Below are positions 12,655 through 62,039 of a stretch of DNA of 64,000 nucleotides, in pieces. The stretch comes from Lumbricus rubellus (Eukaryota; Annelida; Clitellata; Crassiclitellata; Lumbricidae). Within the stretch, counting starts at the first letter, position 1. Every line of letters begins with the position of its first letter. A program made the translations under genes and the position numbers. The notes beneath the pieces are model-generated. The model was not told where the DNA came from. It did no database searches and worked only from the letters and a program-made list of their open reading frames with translations. The stretch covers positions 20,490,467-20,554,466 of the forward strand of contig OX243824.1 in assembly GCA_945859605.1 (NCBI GenBank), in the 5' to 3' direction.

Positions 12655-12857
12655 ACAGAGCCCCTCTGAGATGACTAGTGATACGTACTCAGAGGCGCTC
12701 CATCGGATCCCGACTACAGCGCGGACACTGAATCGGCTTCACGCCGAAGCGCATGAGCAATTGCGAGCGAAGGACTTGCTCAAGGTTCCTATGCGGCAGC
12801 TTGAGGTTGATTCGAACCCCTGGCCGCAGCCTTCCGGCTCCAAGGCACCAAACATCT
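12655..12857 (-). mobile_element. tRNA-derived SINE, family A (reverse)
   Basis: Family A copy: TACTCAGAGGCGCTCC, GGCTTCACGCCGAAGCGCAT, then TGATTCGAACCCCTGG (reverse box B) and CTTCCGGCTCCAAGGCACC. The tRNA head is slightly truncated. Confidence 0.75.
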
Positions 12858-13092
12858 AAGAATGCCAAACATACATAGCCTAATAGGCATAGGCTACACC
12901 ACTGCGTCCGACAATAATATTGGCGTTGTCTTGCTCGGAAGTTTCTCCACTGAACCACTACTAGGCCGATACGTTTCTGTTTCGGAGACAAATCGGAATT
13001 ATTGGCTTACTCCGAGCATTTTCAGAGCAAACGTGGAACAAGCTTGTCTTATATTCTAGGTCAAGCCGGGTTTGCATGCTTCTAGGTCAGGT

Positions 13093-13098
13093 CACGTG
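13093..13098. promoter_or_regulatory. CACGTG box upstream of PGK
   Basis: A palindromic CACGTG lies 91 bp before the PGK ATG. It fits an E-box (Myc/USF) and also contains the ACGTG core of hypoxia response elements. PGK genes in animals are known to be hypoxia- and Myc-responsive. Function here is inference from sequence and position only. Confidence 0.45.
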
Positions 13099-13188
13099 TC
13101 TAGCATTTGGCGACGGTCGTGTTGCTAAATTTGCTTCAACCGAGTAAAGTGTTTTATTTTATTCGTTTCGTCAATTGTCAGCAAAATC

Positions 13189-14191
13189 ATGGCTTTAAAC
13201 AAACTGAGCATCGATAAAGTGGACGTTAAAGACAAAAGGGTTCTGATTCGGTAAATAATCTGGCAAATATATTGTTGTTTCCTTATTTTTACCGATGGTT
13301 GCAATAACGGTGGTCATAACGGATCTGAAAACAATGTGATTTCGTTATAGAAATAGAAATATCTTAATTAATGGTTACGACCAGCCCGCTTTCCTTAGTC
13401 AGAATAATTTGATAAAGGCTCGTAATAAAAAATGTGTAATGGGTGTGAATTCGCGATGCTGCTGCGTGCGTTGTAATGTCAAGGTCAATTGAAGGTTGTT
13501 CTGTTGGACGTACTTATTGTGTTCGCTATGCGTTTCTGGAGAGTGAAAATGGTTTAGCGTTACTTATTTATAATCAGTGGTAGAATAAAGTCGTGCTATT
13601 TATATGCAAGGGTCATTGCATCTTTGTGTGCCTTGTCTTTTGCCAACACGACAAGACAGTGGTGTCGTGCATAAGCAGTATACCTTATGTTACCTGATTT
13701 ATGCCTTTGAGTACCCTTTCACCTTTCTACATATTATATGCAGAAATATTCATTTGAAAGCCATTGTGTATTTGTACAGTGCCATTTATCAATTCTTTCT
13801 AGTCATAGAAGTTGAGACTTGGGGGTGGGGTAGAGTAATGGTTAACACGCTGGCCAAGAGTGCGAGAGGTAGCAGGTTCGAGCCCCCGTTGGGCGGATTT
13901 GATTTGTAGGCTGCTATTAGCGCCATTGTAATTGCAAAGCTGTCTGCTCAGTTGGTAGTTAAGTCTAATTAAAATTACTGCGTAACTTGTAAATGTAAAG
14001 CGCAGTGCGTCTTGCAGGCGTTTCAATAAAGAAAAGATATTATTATTACATCTGAATGCTGGCGTCGGCACCTAAGACATGTAATGGGTTATGTTGAAGG
14101 CTCATGTGCAACTTAGAGCATGATAATTGGTTCTAAATAGACACCATTTCACACACGATTTGAATATCCTTTTTTAATAAGCCCATGTATT

Positions 14192-14234
<43 letters not shown>

Positions 14235-17200
14235 CGACGATGATGTCTGTGTAGATTATTAGTTGTATTGTTTTTCTTCTCATCATTTGTTTGCTGTTGA
14301 TTACAGAGTGGATTTCAATGTTCCTATGAAAGAAGGAAAGATAACAAATACTCAGAGGTTAGCAGAGAAGTTTTGTACCTCCATATTTTTTAAATTGCAG
14401 ACCTTTTCAGTTGAATCAGGAGAAGAATTTCTTTGTCAGCAATAAGTGGAAAATTCTCCACAGCGTATAATGGGTTATGTTGAAGCATGTGCAACTTAGA
14501 GCATGATAATTGGTTCTATATAGACACCATTAAAACTGTTTTTATCCTGCGATAATTATCTTACATTGATTCCTCTGAACGGTTCACCCTAATAGAGGCG
14601 CTTTATAAATGTTTTTATACAATTACAATACCATTGCACACACAATTTGAATATTCCTTTTAAAAAATCTAGTTTACTTTTAGAAATGTTTCTTGAATTT
14701 GCAAGTGGTACAGCTGGGTCACATGAATATTGTATGTATTGTATGTATGCACGTACGAGCACTTGTTATAGCGCCCCTTCACGATTTCTACTCAGAAGCG
14801 CTCCTGACAACAGTGTGGACACTGAATCTGAGTTTCACGCTGAAGCACATGAACAATTTTGAGTGAAGGTCTTGCTGAGGATCCCTACGCAGCATCTTGA
14901 TCTGGATTCCAACCTGCAACCTTCCAGCTCCAAGGAGCTGAACATGACTATACATCACCGTGCCATTTTAATCAGCCATCATTCAGTTTTAACACTTTTT
15001 TCGTTGTTTCTTGCCAGTCCTCTGTAGTTTTATCTGTTGCAAGTCATTGCACGAAATGTTGATATGTGAAACAGTTGACTTATAAATGTAGTTTTATTAT
15101 CTATCTGGTTCATCATGTTGGATGTATCTCTCATCCAGCTTCTTGATCTTATGTAATCCCTGTCAGATGTAATAATATACTTAGAACTGCTGGAAGCAAT
15201 TAAAGTATTTGGTATGATATTTTTATTGTTATTATGACTGCAGCTATAATTGCTATTGTCTTCAATATCTGTTGTTCTATAGAATTGTAGCAGCTCTGCC
15301 GACTGTGAAGTATGCTTTGGAGCATGGCGCAAAATCTGTCGTCCTCATGAGCCACTTGGGTCGTCCAGATGGCAATAAGGTTGACAAATATTCTCTGAAG
15401 CCAGTTGCAGATGAGCTGAACAAACTGCTTGGGACGTAAGTCTCAGACTTCACTTGCTCCATCTGTTGCCCATGATATGTATCGTAACTAAAAAAAGTTA
15501 TGTAATGTAATTAGTAATTTTTATAGCGCCGCACACAGCCGAGGCCATTCAGTAACTGAAGAGTGATGAGTTATATTGCAGCAATTGCAACATTAAAAAA
15601 CATGGTGTTCGGAAAGTAAGAATCTTGCATTATATGTTCAGAATATTTTAAAGCAATACAATTTTTCCAAGAGATAAGTATATTTTGAGCAGAATCACTG
15701 AGCTCCAGTTTAACACAATTGATGCATGGATAATTAACGGCAATGAATGCATGTGTCTAGTGTGTTTGTAAGACTTAGGTAGGACAGATAAATTGTCGGC
15801 CACCTTCGTATGCCAATATACTAAGAATGTAGCTGCTAGCATTTTATATCCAAGAATTTCTCTTGAGCTGTTAGTTCGGCGGTGTCCCTTCCTGGCACCA
15901 ACCCAACAGTATTACAGAAAATACAAAGTGAATAAAGTAAGAAAAACAATTGTAACTACAAGCAATTGTTGAATTTTCTCTTATTTAAGTGGATAAATAA
16001 TCTATTTAAGAGCTTTTTCATAAGCCAATGGGGGTTTTAACCCCTAAACCGCCCCCTTGTCTACGCCACTGTCTGTGTCTGTATGTTTGAATGTATGTTT
16101 CTGTTTATATAGGAATGTCACTTTCTTGAAAGACTGTGTTGGAGCTGAAGTAGAGGCAGCGTGTGCCAATCCAGCTCATGGGTCGATCATTCTGCTGGAA
16201 AATCTACGGTTTCATATTGAAGAAGAGGGAAAAGGAGTAGCTTCTGATGGCTCAAAGGTATAAAAAAATATAGGGATGCTATTACAAAATAATCATTCAA
16301 TGTTATTGCTTGTGTGGTGTTTAGGTTCATTGGATTTGGATCGCTGTCCATATGCTTATGCTGTGACTGCATACTTAACAATTTTCCTGCAAACTCACGA
16401 GTCTGCTTTTATAAATACAGTCAACCCCACCTCTAAAATGCTAGCAATTTTAATAGGTTTTAGGATTATAAGTTTCAGAAGGGTTTAACCAAGATGTTTT
16501 TTCTTAGACGTATGATGTACTGGTATTTATCCAGAGGCTACTAGTGCTGATGTATGTTCATTTATGATGAGGTGCCCCTCACATGAGGATCTACTGGTGT
16601 GCTGGTCTTGTATTGTTTTAGGCGAAGGCAGATCCAAAGAAAGTGGAGGAATTCAGGGCTTCTCTGTCTAAACTCGGCGATGTCTATGTGAATGACGCTT
16701 TTGGTACAGCTCACAGAGCACACAGGTAATATTCTAAGACTCCAGTGATGTTTTAAACTTTGTGTTTATTGCCATGCTCAGTTGCTCACGTATTTATATA
16801 ATTCATCTTCAAGAGACTAGTGATGAAGATATTTTTCAAACTAAACTTCTGCCTGTGTGTCTTTTTTAGTTCGATGGTTGGTGTTCAGCTGCCACAGAGG
16901 GCTTCGGGATTCCTGTTGAAGAAAGAATTGGCGTACTTTGCGAAGGCATTGGAAAATCCAGATCGTCCGTTTCTCGCCATCATGGGAGGGTATGATGGTT
17001 TACCGATATACTGCTAAACATGTGGATATCTGCTGAAGAGAGAATGTGATCTTCAGACATTTTGCTGAATGATTAAGTGCTTCCTTTTGAGAAAGTTGCT
17101 ATAAACAGTGGTTCTGTACACTGCCATATGCATGTGAGCTGTTACATTTTGAGTAAGTAAGAAGGTAATAAAAAAAAACTGGACGGAGACTGTCCGAGAT

Positions 17201-20200
17201 GATCTATGTTGTCTAGAGATGACGTGGGAGGACGGTGTCAAAGTGGCAATGGAGAAGATGTGTTACCCGATGTGCAGTCCTGCATGGGAAGGACTATGGT
17301 CTACGGTGGATAAAGGTAATTAAGTTTATAATAGTACTCCATTAGCAAGTGCGACATCGAAATAGGATGCGAAGGAGCGCAGAGGTAATAATAATGTAAT
17401 AAATTAGTGGAAGCCATGTGCAACAGGCACCCATCCGTAGAGTAGGACAATGTTGATGGTGTTGAGTGTTCCTAGAAATGATGGTTTACTGGTAGGTATT
17501 GTGACTCTTGATTTACTTGCATGTTCTTTTGTTCAGAGCTAAAGTTGCCGACAAGATCCAGCTGATCGAGAATCTTTTGGAGAAGGTAAACGAGATGATC
17601 ATTGGAGGTGGAATGGCGTTCACCTTCCTTAAAGTTCTCAACAACATGGAGGTTTGTAGATAAGAAACTTTTAGTAATATATTATCTTTGTCATGGTCTC
17701 AAAATTCCACAGCCCAGCATCGTGCCTTTGCCTCTGTCGACCCTTTGAAGTTTGTAGACATGTAGTATCAAGCTAGAAGTCTAGTATTATATGGTCAGTC
17801 ATTCAGTATCGATAATCTTATATCTTGAATTCAGTGCATTAATATTTCCATTTGCACTTACTTAGTACTTAGTCCCTCCCATACAGCACATCTCCAGAAA
17901 CTTCTAAAGTCATCCTCGATGGTGTCCTTCTAATTCTTAAAATTGTGGTCTTCCTTTTTCCAAAGGCCATAGCCAGGATTTTATTTCGGGGAGTGTTTTC
18001 CCCAACTTTTTTGGGGGCGAAATTTTATGAAGACCTCTTCGCCTGCTTTTCTTACCTTTTTTGGCTTGTAATACGTTTACGGCAGTCCAAGAAACACTAT
18101 TTTCCGCTATTTTAATTACACGCATGCGCTAGTAAATGCATTATTTCATTTTTGCATTATTTCATTTTGGGGGTGTTCAAACACCCAAAACAACCGCCCC
18201 GCCCCCTAGCTACGACCTTGATTTTTCCGTTTGCACATGAAGTTTTATTTCAAATTTATTTTTCGTCAACAGATTGGCAACTCACTGTTCGACGAGCAGG
18301 GATCACATATCGTGCAGAAGCTTGTTGACAAAGCGAAGGCGAAAGGCGTCGCTATTCATCTGCCGACCGACTTTGTAACCGCTGACAAGTTCGCTGAAGA
18401 TGCGGCAGTTGGTCAAGCCACTGTAGCGAGTGGAATTCCTGCTGGTCACTTGGTCAGTACAAGTACAACTTTATTTAGCTGCTTTTTTTCTATTGTTTTC
18501 AGATAAATTTGCCGCATTTAAGCGAGTCTGTGCATTGTGTTATTATTTGCATATCAGCCAATGGATCCAGGTATTGCCAGGGAAAGATGTGCTTGTGTGT
18601 AGGATTGCTTTCAAAAACCATTATTATTATTATTATTATTATTACTTTTATTAACTTATTCCCGCCGGAATTGTTCCGATACCTATTGGGTTTTTCGGGT
18701 CACCCGCGACCCGATCCGGCGGGAAAGAGTTAAGTGACATTATATCTGAAGTTAACTTGCTACCACACTCTGATCAATTCTTTGACTGTTTCCACATGCT
18801 TTACTTTGTGTTTTTTGACAGGGTCTTGATGTTGGACCAAATACAACTGCCACATTTGCAGAGGCTGTGCTGAGAGCAAAAACCATTGTTTGGAACGGGT
18901 AAGAATTTAGAAGCTGTGTTGATGCAAGTAGTCTTGAATAGACTTTGCTAGCTATTTAGAAATGCTGGTTCAAGACCTTGAATCCTACTTAAATTATAAT
19001 ATTCATAGCATATGAGTTTGCATACGAGTGCTATGACTGGTCATTGTGGAAAACACTTCGGCGATTAATTTCCCTTGGTAACTCGCCAGGTAAACGCAAG
19101 GTAGTCAGATGGACGAGTCATCCAGGAATAAAATGGGTCGACCAGCGGCGTACTGACTCGCCGTGCCTTTATCCGCCCACAGGACCGTTGCCTCCATGAG
19201 GTCATCCGCTCCCTTGGCCGTTGAGGTCTTCACCCGTAACCCTGGGCGGAGAATTGTGGAGACTGCTACGCTCCGGAGTGGGGCTCGCCCTTGATGATGA
19301 TGATGATACGAGTGCTAACTGTGCTAGCATGCTGCAAACTTGTCCAGATAGCAGATTTTCATGTTGGTCAAAGTCCTGTGCTGTGAAATTAGTAAACTTT
19401 GTTTCTTCTTGATCAAATGTTGTTACTTTATATTTGTATTGTATAGGTTCACAGTATTTAATAACTAAACTAATGATTGGAAGCAGGGTAAAATATTAAA
19501 TCAATTCTTTTATTTTATTTCTAATTTTTTGAAGTCATTAACACCTGCACAATTCTTGTAAAATCTAATTTTTGTCAGTGTTTCCATTCTGTACCATTGT
19601 ATTCGCTCAGTTCCTAGATTTATTGAGAGGACTGTAAAAATATTTCATGTTCTTCAGAGGCACTTAGACTCGTTTTTTGTTTTCTGCAGCCCTCCAGGTG
19701 TGTTTGAATTTGAGCACTTCTCAAATGGAACGAAGGGTGTTATGGATGCCATTGTAAAGGCCACTGCTGCTGGAACAACCACAATTATTGGTATGTTGTA
19801 CTAACCTGTAAGTCAACTAGATGTATAATTATAGACACTGACGTATAATAATTCTTTGTTCCAGGTACATTTATCGACCAGCGTGCACTAAAATGCATAG
19901 AAAGCAATATTATGTAGCTGGTCGTTAAAGGGTTAATACAATTTATGAAACAGGATGCATATTGTTGACACTACCAACCAGATAGATTGAGAACAGAGTG
20001 GTATGCGAGAGGAATTGGTGTTGTTATGTGTGTGGGTGGTTACCACGTTAGCAATTTAACGAAGAGCATGTACTAAAGGTGGCTGAGAAATCAATGCATA
20101 ATAATAATTACGACAATTTATATGGTGCAGTAACACAGCCTTGCCATTACAAGGGCGCCTTACAAAGCAGCTACACGGGATATGCATGACATTGTTAAAG

Positions 20201-21379
20201 CGTTGAATGGCAATCATTATTTTATAATTATATAAACACCCTGAAACAATTGATTCTTTCTTTACCAGGTGGTGGTGATACTGCTACTTGCTGTGCCAAG
20301 TATAACACTGAAGACAAAGTGAGCCATGTCAGTACTGGTGGTGGTGCAAGTCTTGAATTACTTGAAGGTATGTTGACTTTCTAATGACTTCCATAGGTCC
20401 ATTATTATTATGCACAAAGTTTTCGTTTTATTGCGGAGCCTTCTAGTGATATGAAATTCGAGACTGATGAATAGAAATAATCTGTTGAAGAAGTTTAGTG
20501 AAAATTTTACGGGTGATCAAAACCAGTAATCAGGTCTATGGTTTTAAAACAAATTGATGCAGGTGTGTAGCTCTAGGTCTGTATGTAATTTATATACACG
20601 CATTTCAAAATTCTGTTCTACTAGGACTGTCCTTTAAGCCTTTAACAGCAAACTTAATAATAAAAATAATAACACTATTTATATAGCGCCGTAGCTCAGC
20701 CAAGGCCGAAGGAAAAGGTGCTGTACACGTGTTCAATCAATATGTCTCCAGTCCCTTTAACCCTTTACTGACCAAAGTGCAGTAAATGATGTGGAAAATC
20801 CTATGCTCTTGGTTCGTAAAGCGTTAGTACACTCTCGTTGTGAGAGAATTAAAGCTTCATATTTATTTTGTATATTTTGGATTACCTTTCTGTCATGTGC
20901 GACCTGGTGGCAGACCGGTAACGCGTCCGCTCACAGAGCGGAAGGTTGCGGGTTCGACCCCGGGTAACGACCTTGGGCAAGTTGTTCACGCACGCGTGCC
21001 TCTGTCACCAAGCAGTATAATTTGGTACCTGCGTGTAAACTGGAAAGTAAACAGCAAGTCCTGCGATACACTGGCCCCGTGTCCAGGACCTTGGGATTCG
21101 TCCATTGCTGACTCAAGGTCATTGAAAAGGAGATGAGCGCCTCCCTATGTTCCTCATGGAACGGGATGGGACTTTACTTTACTTTACTTTCTGTCATTTA
21201 CTTGGTGTGTTTTGATTGTCCCGTTTGACTTTCTGTACTTCGTGTGTTCTTCTTTCGAGTACTCGCCACTGTTTAGCCTGTTATGCTCGATTATTCCGAT
21301 GTGTTTTATTCATGCGATATCTTGATTCTGTGTTTCAGGAAAGGTTTTGCCGGGAGTGGCCGCTCTGTCCGAAGCATAG
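13189..21379 (+). CDS. PGK1: Phosphoglycerate kinase, cytosolic
   Basis: Twelve exons join in phase: 13189-13250, 14307-14357, 15283-15435, 16113-16257, 16622-16725, 16870-16989, 17537-17651, 18273-18452, 18822-18898, 19690-19790, 20269-20367 and 21339-21379. The total is 1248 nt, or 415 aa plus stop; animal PGK is about 417 aa. All introns are GT-AG. The enzyme transfers phosphate from 1,3-bisphosphoglycerate to ADP in glycolysis. Visible motifs are the PGK signature VLIRVDFNVP (across the exon 1-2 junction), [31 protein letters not shown], the C-domain GGGDTATCC and [13 protein letters not shown] near the nucleotide site, and the C-terminal GKVLPGV. No signal peptide is present. No substituted key motif is seen, so the gene looks functional. 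The symbol follows the animal orthologue; a single-copy invertebrate gene may be called Pgk. Confidence 0.97.
13821..14050 (+). mobile_element. tRNA-derived SINE, family B
   Basis: Lies in PGK intron 1. The head resembles tRNA: a box-A-like GTAGAGTAATGGTTAACAC, then GAGAGGTAGC and a box-B-like GGTTCGAGCCCC about 30 bp later. A unique body follows (TTGCAAAGCTGTCTGCTCAG), ending in GCAGGCGTTTCAATAAAGA and an ATTATTA tail. The reverse copy at 12245-12490 confirms it is a dispersed element and not a tRNA gene. Confidence 0.8.
14082..14175 (+). repeat. Duplicated block, copy 1 (5' of PGK exon 2)
   Basis: The block containing GGGTTATGTTGAAG, GTGCAACTTAGAGCATGATA and TAGACACCATT recurs after exon 2 at 14468-14660. 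The second copy is interrupted by about 100 bp of LINE-tail-like sequence. Confidence 0.85.
14192..14246. repeat. ATG/GAT microsatellite
   Basis: (GAT)n of about 17 units just upstream of PGK exon 2. Confidence 0.95.
14468..14660 (+). repeat. Duplicated block, copy 2, with inserted repeat
   Basis: Second copy of the block at 14082-14175. At 14531-14630 it is split by CTGTTTTTATCCTGCGATAA, a word shared with the mariner-type MITE at the window end, plus a LINE-tail-like string ending AGGCGCTTTATAAATG and ACAATTACAAT. Confidence 0.7.
14764..14967 (-). mobile_element. tRNA-derived SINE, family A (reverse)
   Basis: In PGK intron 2. Tail-first on + strand: TATAGCGCCCCTTCACGATT, TACTCAGAAGCGCTCC, GAGTTTCACGCTGAAGC, CTTCCAGCTCCAAGG, then a degraded head (ACATCACCGTGCC). 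Confidence 0.8.
16030..16072. mobile_element. Right end of a hAT-like MITE
   Basis: The string ends CCCCCTTGTCTACGCCACTG, whose reverse complement (CAGTGGCGTAGACAAGG) resembles a common hAT terminus. No matching left end was found in PGK intron 3. Confidence 0.35.
17962..18220. mobile_element. hAT-like MITE in PGK intron 7
   Basis: The left end AAAGGCCATAGCCAGG aligns with the reverse complement of the right end (CAAGGTCGTAGCTAGG). Flanks CTTTTTCC and ATTTTTCC form an 8-bp duplication with one mismatch. A related left end is at 63729. Non-coding. Confidence 0.65.
18651..18733 (-). mobile_element. 83-bp TTAA-flanked palindromic MITE, CCGGCGGG family
   Basis: Bounded by TTAA on both sides with inverted ends built on CCCGCCGG / CCGGCGGG. 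The copy at 33943-34025 is its reverse complement with about two differences over 83 bp. TTAA target sites are the hallmark of piggyBac-type elements. Lies in PGK intron 8. Confidence 0.7.
19034..19306 (+). mobile_element. Retroposed insert with GAT tail and 12-bp duplication
   Basis: An insert in PGK intron 9 is flanked by the identical 12-mer ATACGAGTGCTA (19022-19033 and 19306-19317) and ends with a (GAT)n tail. Target duplication plus a simple 3' tail is typical of retroposition. The body (GTAACTCGCCAGGTAAACGC, GCCTTTATCCGCCCACAGGA) is unfamiliar to me, with no clear tRNA boxes. Confidence 0.65.
19858..19936. mobile_element. Degraded TTAA miniature element
   Basis: The right end CTGGTCGTTAAAGGGTTAA pairs with a left TTATCGACCAG. 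The left TTAA boundary has decayed. Confidence 0.5.
20680..20738 (-). repeat. Dispersed AGCGCCGTAGCTCAGCC repeat
   Basis: The word series TATATAGCGCC-TAG-TCAGCCAAGGC-GAAGGAAA-GGCGCTGT recurs at 43700-43765, and in short form near 15525-15545. It is probably the 3' tail of another retroelement, in reverse. Confidence 0.5.
20757..20827. mobile_element. TTAA miniature element, ACCAAAG variant
   Basis: TTAACCCTTTACTGACCAAA at the left pairs with a right end TTGGTTCGTAAAGCGTTA. A related element is at 34697-34765. Confidence 0.55.
20900..21192 (+). mobile_element. tRNA-derived SINE, family C
   Basis: In the last PGK intron. A tRNA-like head carries a box-A-like TGGTGGCAGACCGGTAACGC, then GCGGAAGGTTGC and a strong box B GGGTTCGACCCCGG. 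The body contains CCTTGGGCAAGTTGTTCACG, and the element ends in a CTTTA tandem tail. Body and tail rule out a functional tRNA gene. Confidence 0.8.
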
Positions 21380-21763
21380 AATTCCAGCCTCGAATCAGAT
21401 GTCTACAACTATTTCGCCAATCTATATTTAGCCGTGTGTTGGGTCGTAGATTTTTAGATTATTTTTATGTTACCTGTGTTGCCACATTGACTTCAACAAT
21501 CAATGCTGCTGGAGAAAGCTTGTGAGGGATTTGGTTTTTGTGAATGATTTCACTACATGATTTGAGTTTTGTTAGTGCATCATGACGTATTACTAAATAA
21601 TATAATTACAATTTGCCTGCTATGATTGCTTGGTGAATGTTGATCCCATTTTATTATGAGAGATGACCAGAATGGAGCTTTGAAACAGGAGCACATTATT
21701 TGCTGTGTAATTATCAATCATGAACTAATTGCGCTTCTAAGATTTGCTTTACTGTCAGATTCC

Positions 21764-21769
21764 AATAAA
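21764..21769 (+). terminator. PGK polyadenylation signal candidate
   Basis: AATAAA 385 bp after the PGK stop codon; the first canonical hexamer noted in the 3' flank. Confidence 0.55.
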
Positions 21770-22062
21770 AACAAATTATTTTAAATTTTGGTATGTATTG
21801 GGGATCTGGGACATTTAAAGGAATACGGTATATTGTAAGATGGATTGTTGGCAACTTCCAAATATCGTTTTGTTTCTTCAGACTGTTGATGGATGGTTTT
21901 CCATTGGATGATGTACTTTACAGATGTATTGTTTGTCTGACAGTTGGTATGTGATCCATTGTCCTTAGAAATAAATCCTTAACATTTCGAAGTTCTGCTA
22001 TTTTATGTATACGTACAAGTCTTGAAGGTATGCTGTAATGCAGTAAAATGCAACATGGCTTT

Positions 22063-22254
22063 TCTTAACGTGCAGTTGTACACAAAATGTGCAGTTCTAA
22101 AAGAATTTGTGCAGTTGTAGAAGCACGTCTGCACTGCTAAAATTTTAAAAAATTGGTCATTGTCCTCCGATTGGAAGTAATATACCATGTAGAATGGGAA
22201 AGGAGCGAAGAGGTTGTACAGTTCTAAAAATTCCTTTAAAGCAGCCCTGAGATG
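22063..22254 (+). mobile_element. hAT-like MITE, diverged copy
   Basis: Inverse relative of 5279-5472: shares ACGTGCAGTTGTACACAAAA-type words, CATTGTCCTCCGATTGGAAG and the AAAGCAGCCCTG end. The left terminus has decayed. Confidence 0.7.
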
Positions 22255-23300
22255 CAATTTAGTGCATGAGGAGTTGAGGACCTAAATGGCATGGCCGGAC
22301 TTCATTCAAACAGGCAGCTGTGATAAAGAATATCAAGCCATATTGTCAATTCATTCTTTAAAAAAATTTGCGTGGCCGAGGACATTACACAGTCGTTATA
22401 TAAAAAACCGTAGAAGGACTATGCTAACTGTCTCCACGCTCTCTTTCAGAGAATCATGAGGCGCGGACGCCAGACAGTGTGCTCTTAGTCTCTTACCGAC
22501 GTAGATAGCGACTAGAGCTTAGACACACACTAGACTATGGGGTATGTTGATTGTTGATTCGAGCGTTCGCCAAGGTGCGTGTTGAGTCCTGAATCCACTC
22601 GCTGAAGCGGTAGGCCTACACAGGTCAACGCATTGCATGGACCTTTTAGCAAGGCATTCAGTAACCAAGTGGCTTTCAAACTTTGGACCAGAGACATTAA
22701 TTATTCTAGTATAGCATAATACTTCGCAGATCCAATTGAAGTTACCAAGTAGGCATATTATTTTTAAGAAGTAGGCTAACATCTATTTTAAATTTGAACG
22801 TAATGTAACCACGCATTACTCTGACGAGCAAAGAATAGTTGCCATCAATGTCTCAAGACAGTAGGCCTAATCGAACTCGAATTCTCGACCCGAACCACCT
22901 CGGACTACTCTTACGTACGTACGGACAACCCTTTTGTCTCAACGCAGCGCTCGAGAATAAGCTGGTGCCCCGCGCTTGGCTTTCTAGTAGCGCTTTAGAA
23001 ATTTCGAGATTACGATTACGAATTCTGCCATGCAAGTCTGGGATGAATTATTTAAAAACCGAATGTAAGTGTCAAAAATATGCAATGCTAATGAATACTT
23101 TTAAAAGGCTCTGGTAAGCTTATACCGTCAAGTATAAGCTTACGCATATTAATTTTATGGTCCGCTCATCACAGTTTAAAAAATCCTGCTGTAGCACATA
23201 GGCTATAACAAGTGCCTTCGGCTTTGCTAATATAAAATAATAAGTAAGATCTGGCACAATGAATTTGTACAATAAATTTAAAACAATTTAACGTCTATGT
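22255..23300. other. PGK-PRPF8 spacer
   Basis: No gene supported. Contains TAGGCCTA-like words, typical of the non-transcribed DNA of this window, and AT-rich filler. Confidence 0.5.
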
Positions 23301-23312
23301 TTTAACAAGTGT

Positions 23313-23363
23313 CACGTGATTTCCGGTGCGTTAGGTGTGCGTTTTGGAAAATCCGCCATAGTT
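23313..23363 (+). promoter_or_regulatory. Probable PRPF8 promoter core
   Basis: Within 50 bp lie CACGTG (23313-23318), TTCCGGTG (an ETS/GABP site on the minus strand, CACCGGAA) and ATCCGCCATAG, which resembles a YY1 site. This combination is typical of TATA-less housekeeping promoters. It lies about 900 bp before the ATG. A good acceptor (pyrimidine tract then TTTTTTTAG, ending 24211) suggests a 5' UTR intron in between. Inference only. Confidence 0.45.
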
Positions 23364-24245
23364 GTTCTTGATGATTGGAAAGTTTTTATAATTCGGCTTT
23401 ATTTTATTGCGTGGACATTGGGAGCACACACCAACAGCAAGCCTTCTGGTTCGTTGTTGGGTTTTATATTTTGAAATTGCAAACTCAACACCCAAATATG
23501 CATAACCAGTACAAAGGCGTACTAGCGTGGGTCTCTGTGTTTGGTAGCCTGGGTGTAGGCCTACTTGAATCCTGAAAACCTTGCTTTCATAAAATAGTGA
23601 AAATGCAAAATTTACGGAATTCCCCAAAACAATTTTATATAAGGCGCTTGAGTCTAGAAAACTGAACGTGCTTGAATGGATGGTAAACTAGGAGATTCGT
23701 GGCCGCGCTGCAAACGTCACCAAGCTTTCTTTAATGCCTTCCTAGACCATTAGCTTCCAAATGCACCTAATCCCAATGTTCGATGATGATGCGACGATTT
23801 TTTAATGAAATTCTAAAAATCTACACAGAAAACACGCATATATGCAGAAATCGCCATTGTAAGATTACAGATCGACCAAAGAGAACGCACGAGAGTGCGC
23901 AGTACTGAATAATTTTTCACTCTCATGCGTTCTCTTGTTTATTTTTTTTATTGCTCCCAAACAGTTGCACAGAAGACAATTTGAACAGTTGAAAACAACA
24001 AATGTGATCATTGATAAAGTGCATGGAAATAATGGGTACCGGAGAGAAGAACCCTAAGTACACGGTGATCCATGTGAGGTGTTGGAGTATCAAAAATTAG
24101 TTGCATTACCATTTAAAAGCGAAGTTTGCGATTCAATGTTACCAACTCTAGTGAAGTTGTTTTCCTATCTGTGTCATGTGGTGTGTAAATCTGTTTCGTT
24201 ATTTTTTTAGACGGATCTACAGTCGTCTAGAAGGCAGCCAATTGA

Positions 24246-61515
<37,270 letters not shown>

Positions 61516-62039
61516 GCACAAAGCTGGACTTGCGACAAAAGAAGTTCAGAACAGACTGAGATCGCACGTTGAATTGCGAGTTAAATCGCACGTTGAATTG
61601 CGATTTAGAAAACAATGCAGACTTTATGAGCACTGGTTTAGTCGCCTTGAGCAAAAGGTGATGGATGGATTGATGATTTTTCTGTGAGATAAGTGATTCA
61701 GAATTTAAGTAAATGCCACAACTTTTCTGTTGTGCTTTGAGTCAATGGTGAAGACCTGTCTCATTATCTTCGTGATATACAAAATTACATTGCGACTTTA
61801 TTAAATTTATCTTTGAATGACAAAATGGATAATTCATTTTCAGTTTTGTTGACTACCATTTGAATGTTTCTAGCAATATTGTTGAAAATTTGTTGAGTCT
61901 ATGTGCATCATTTTGGCACTATATGTTAGAAATAGATACCTTGTAGTCTGCTTTTCCTGGCAATGATCAGCAGAGAGCTCAGTCTGGTGACCTACTCTAA
62001 CTATCTTCTCCAAAATATTGTGATTGCACTAAAATATGT

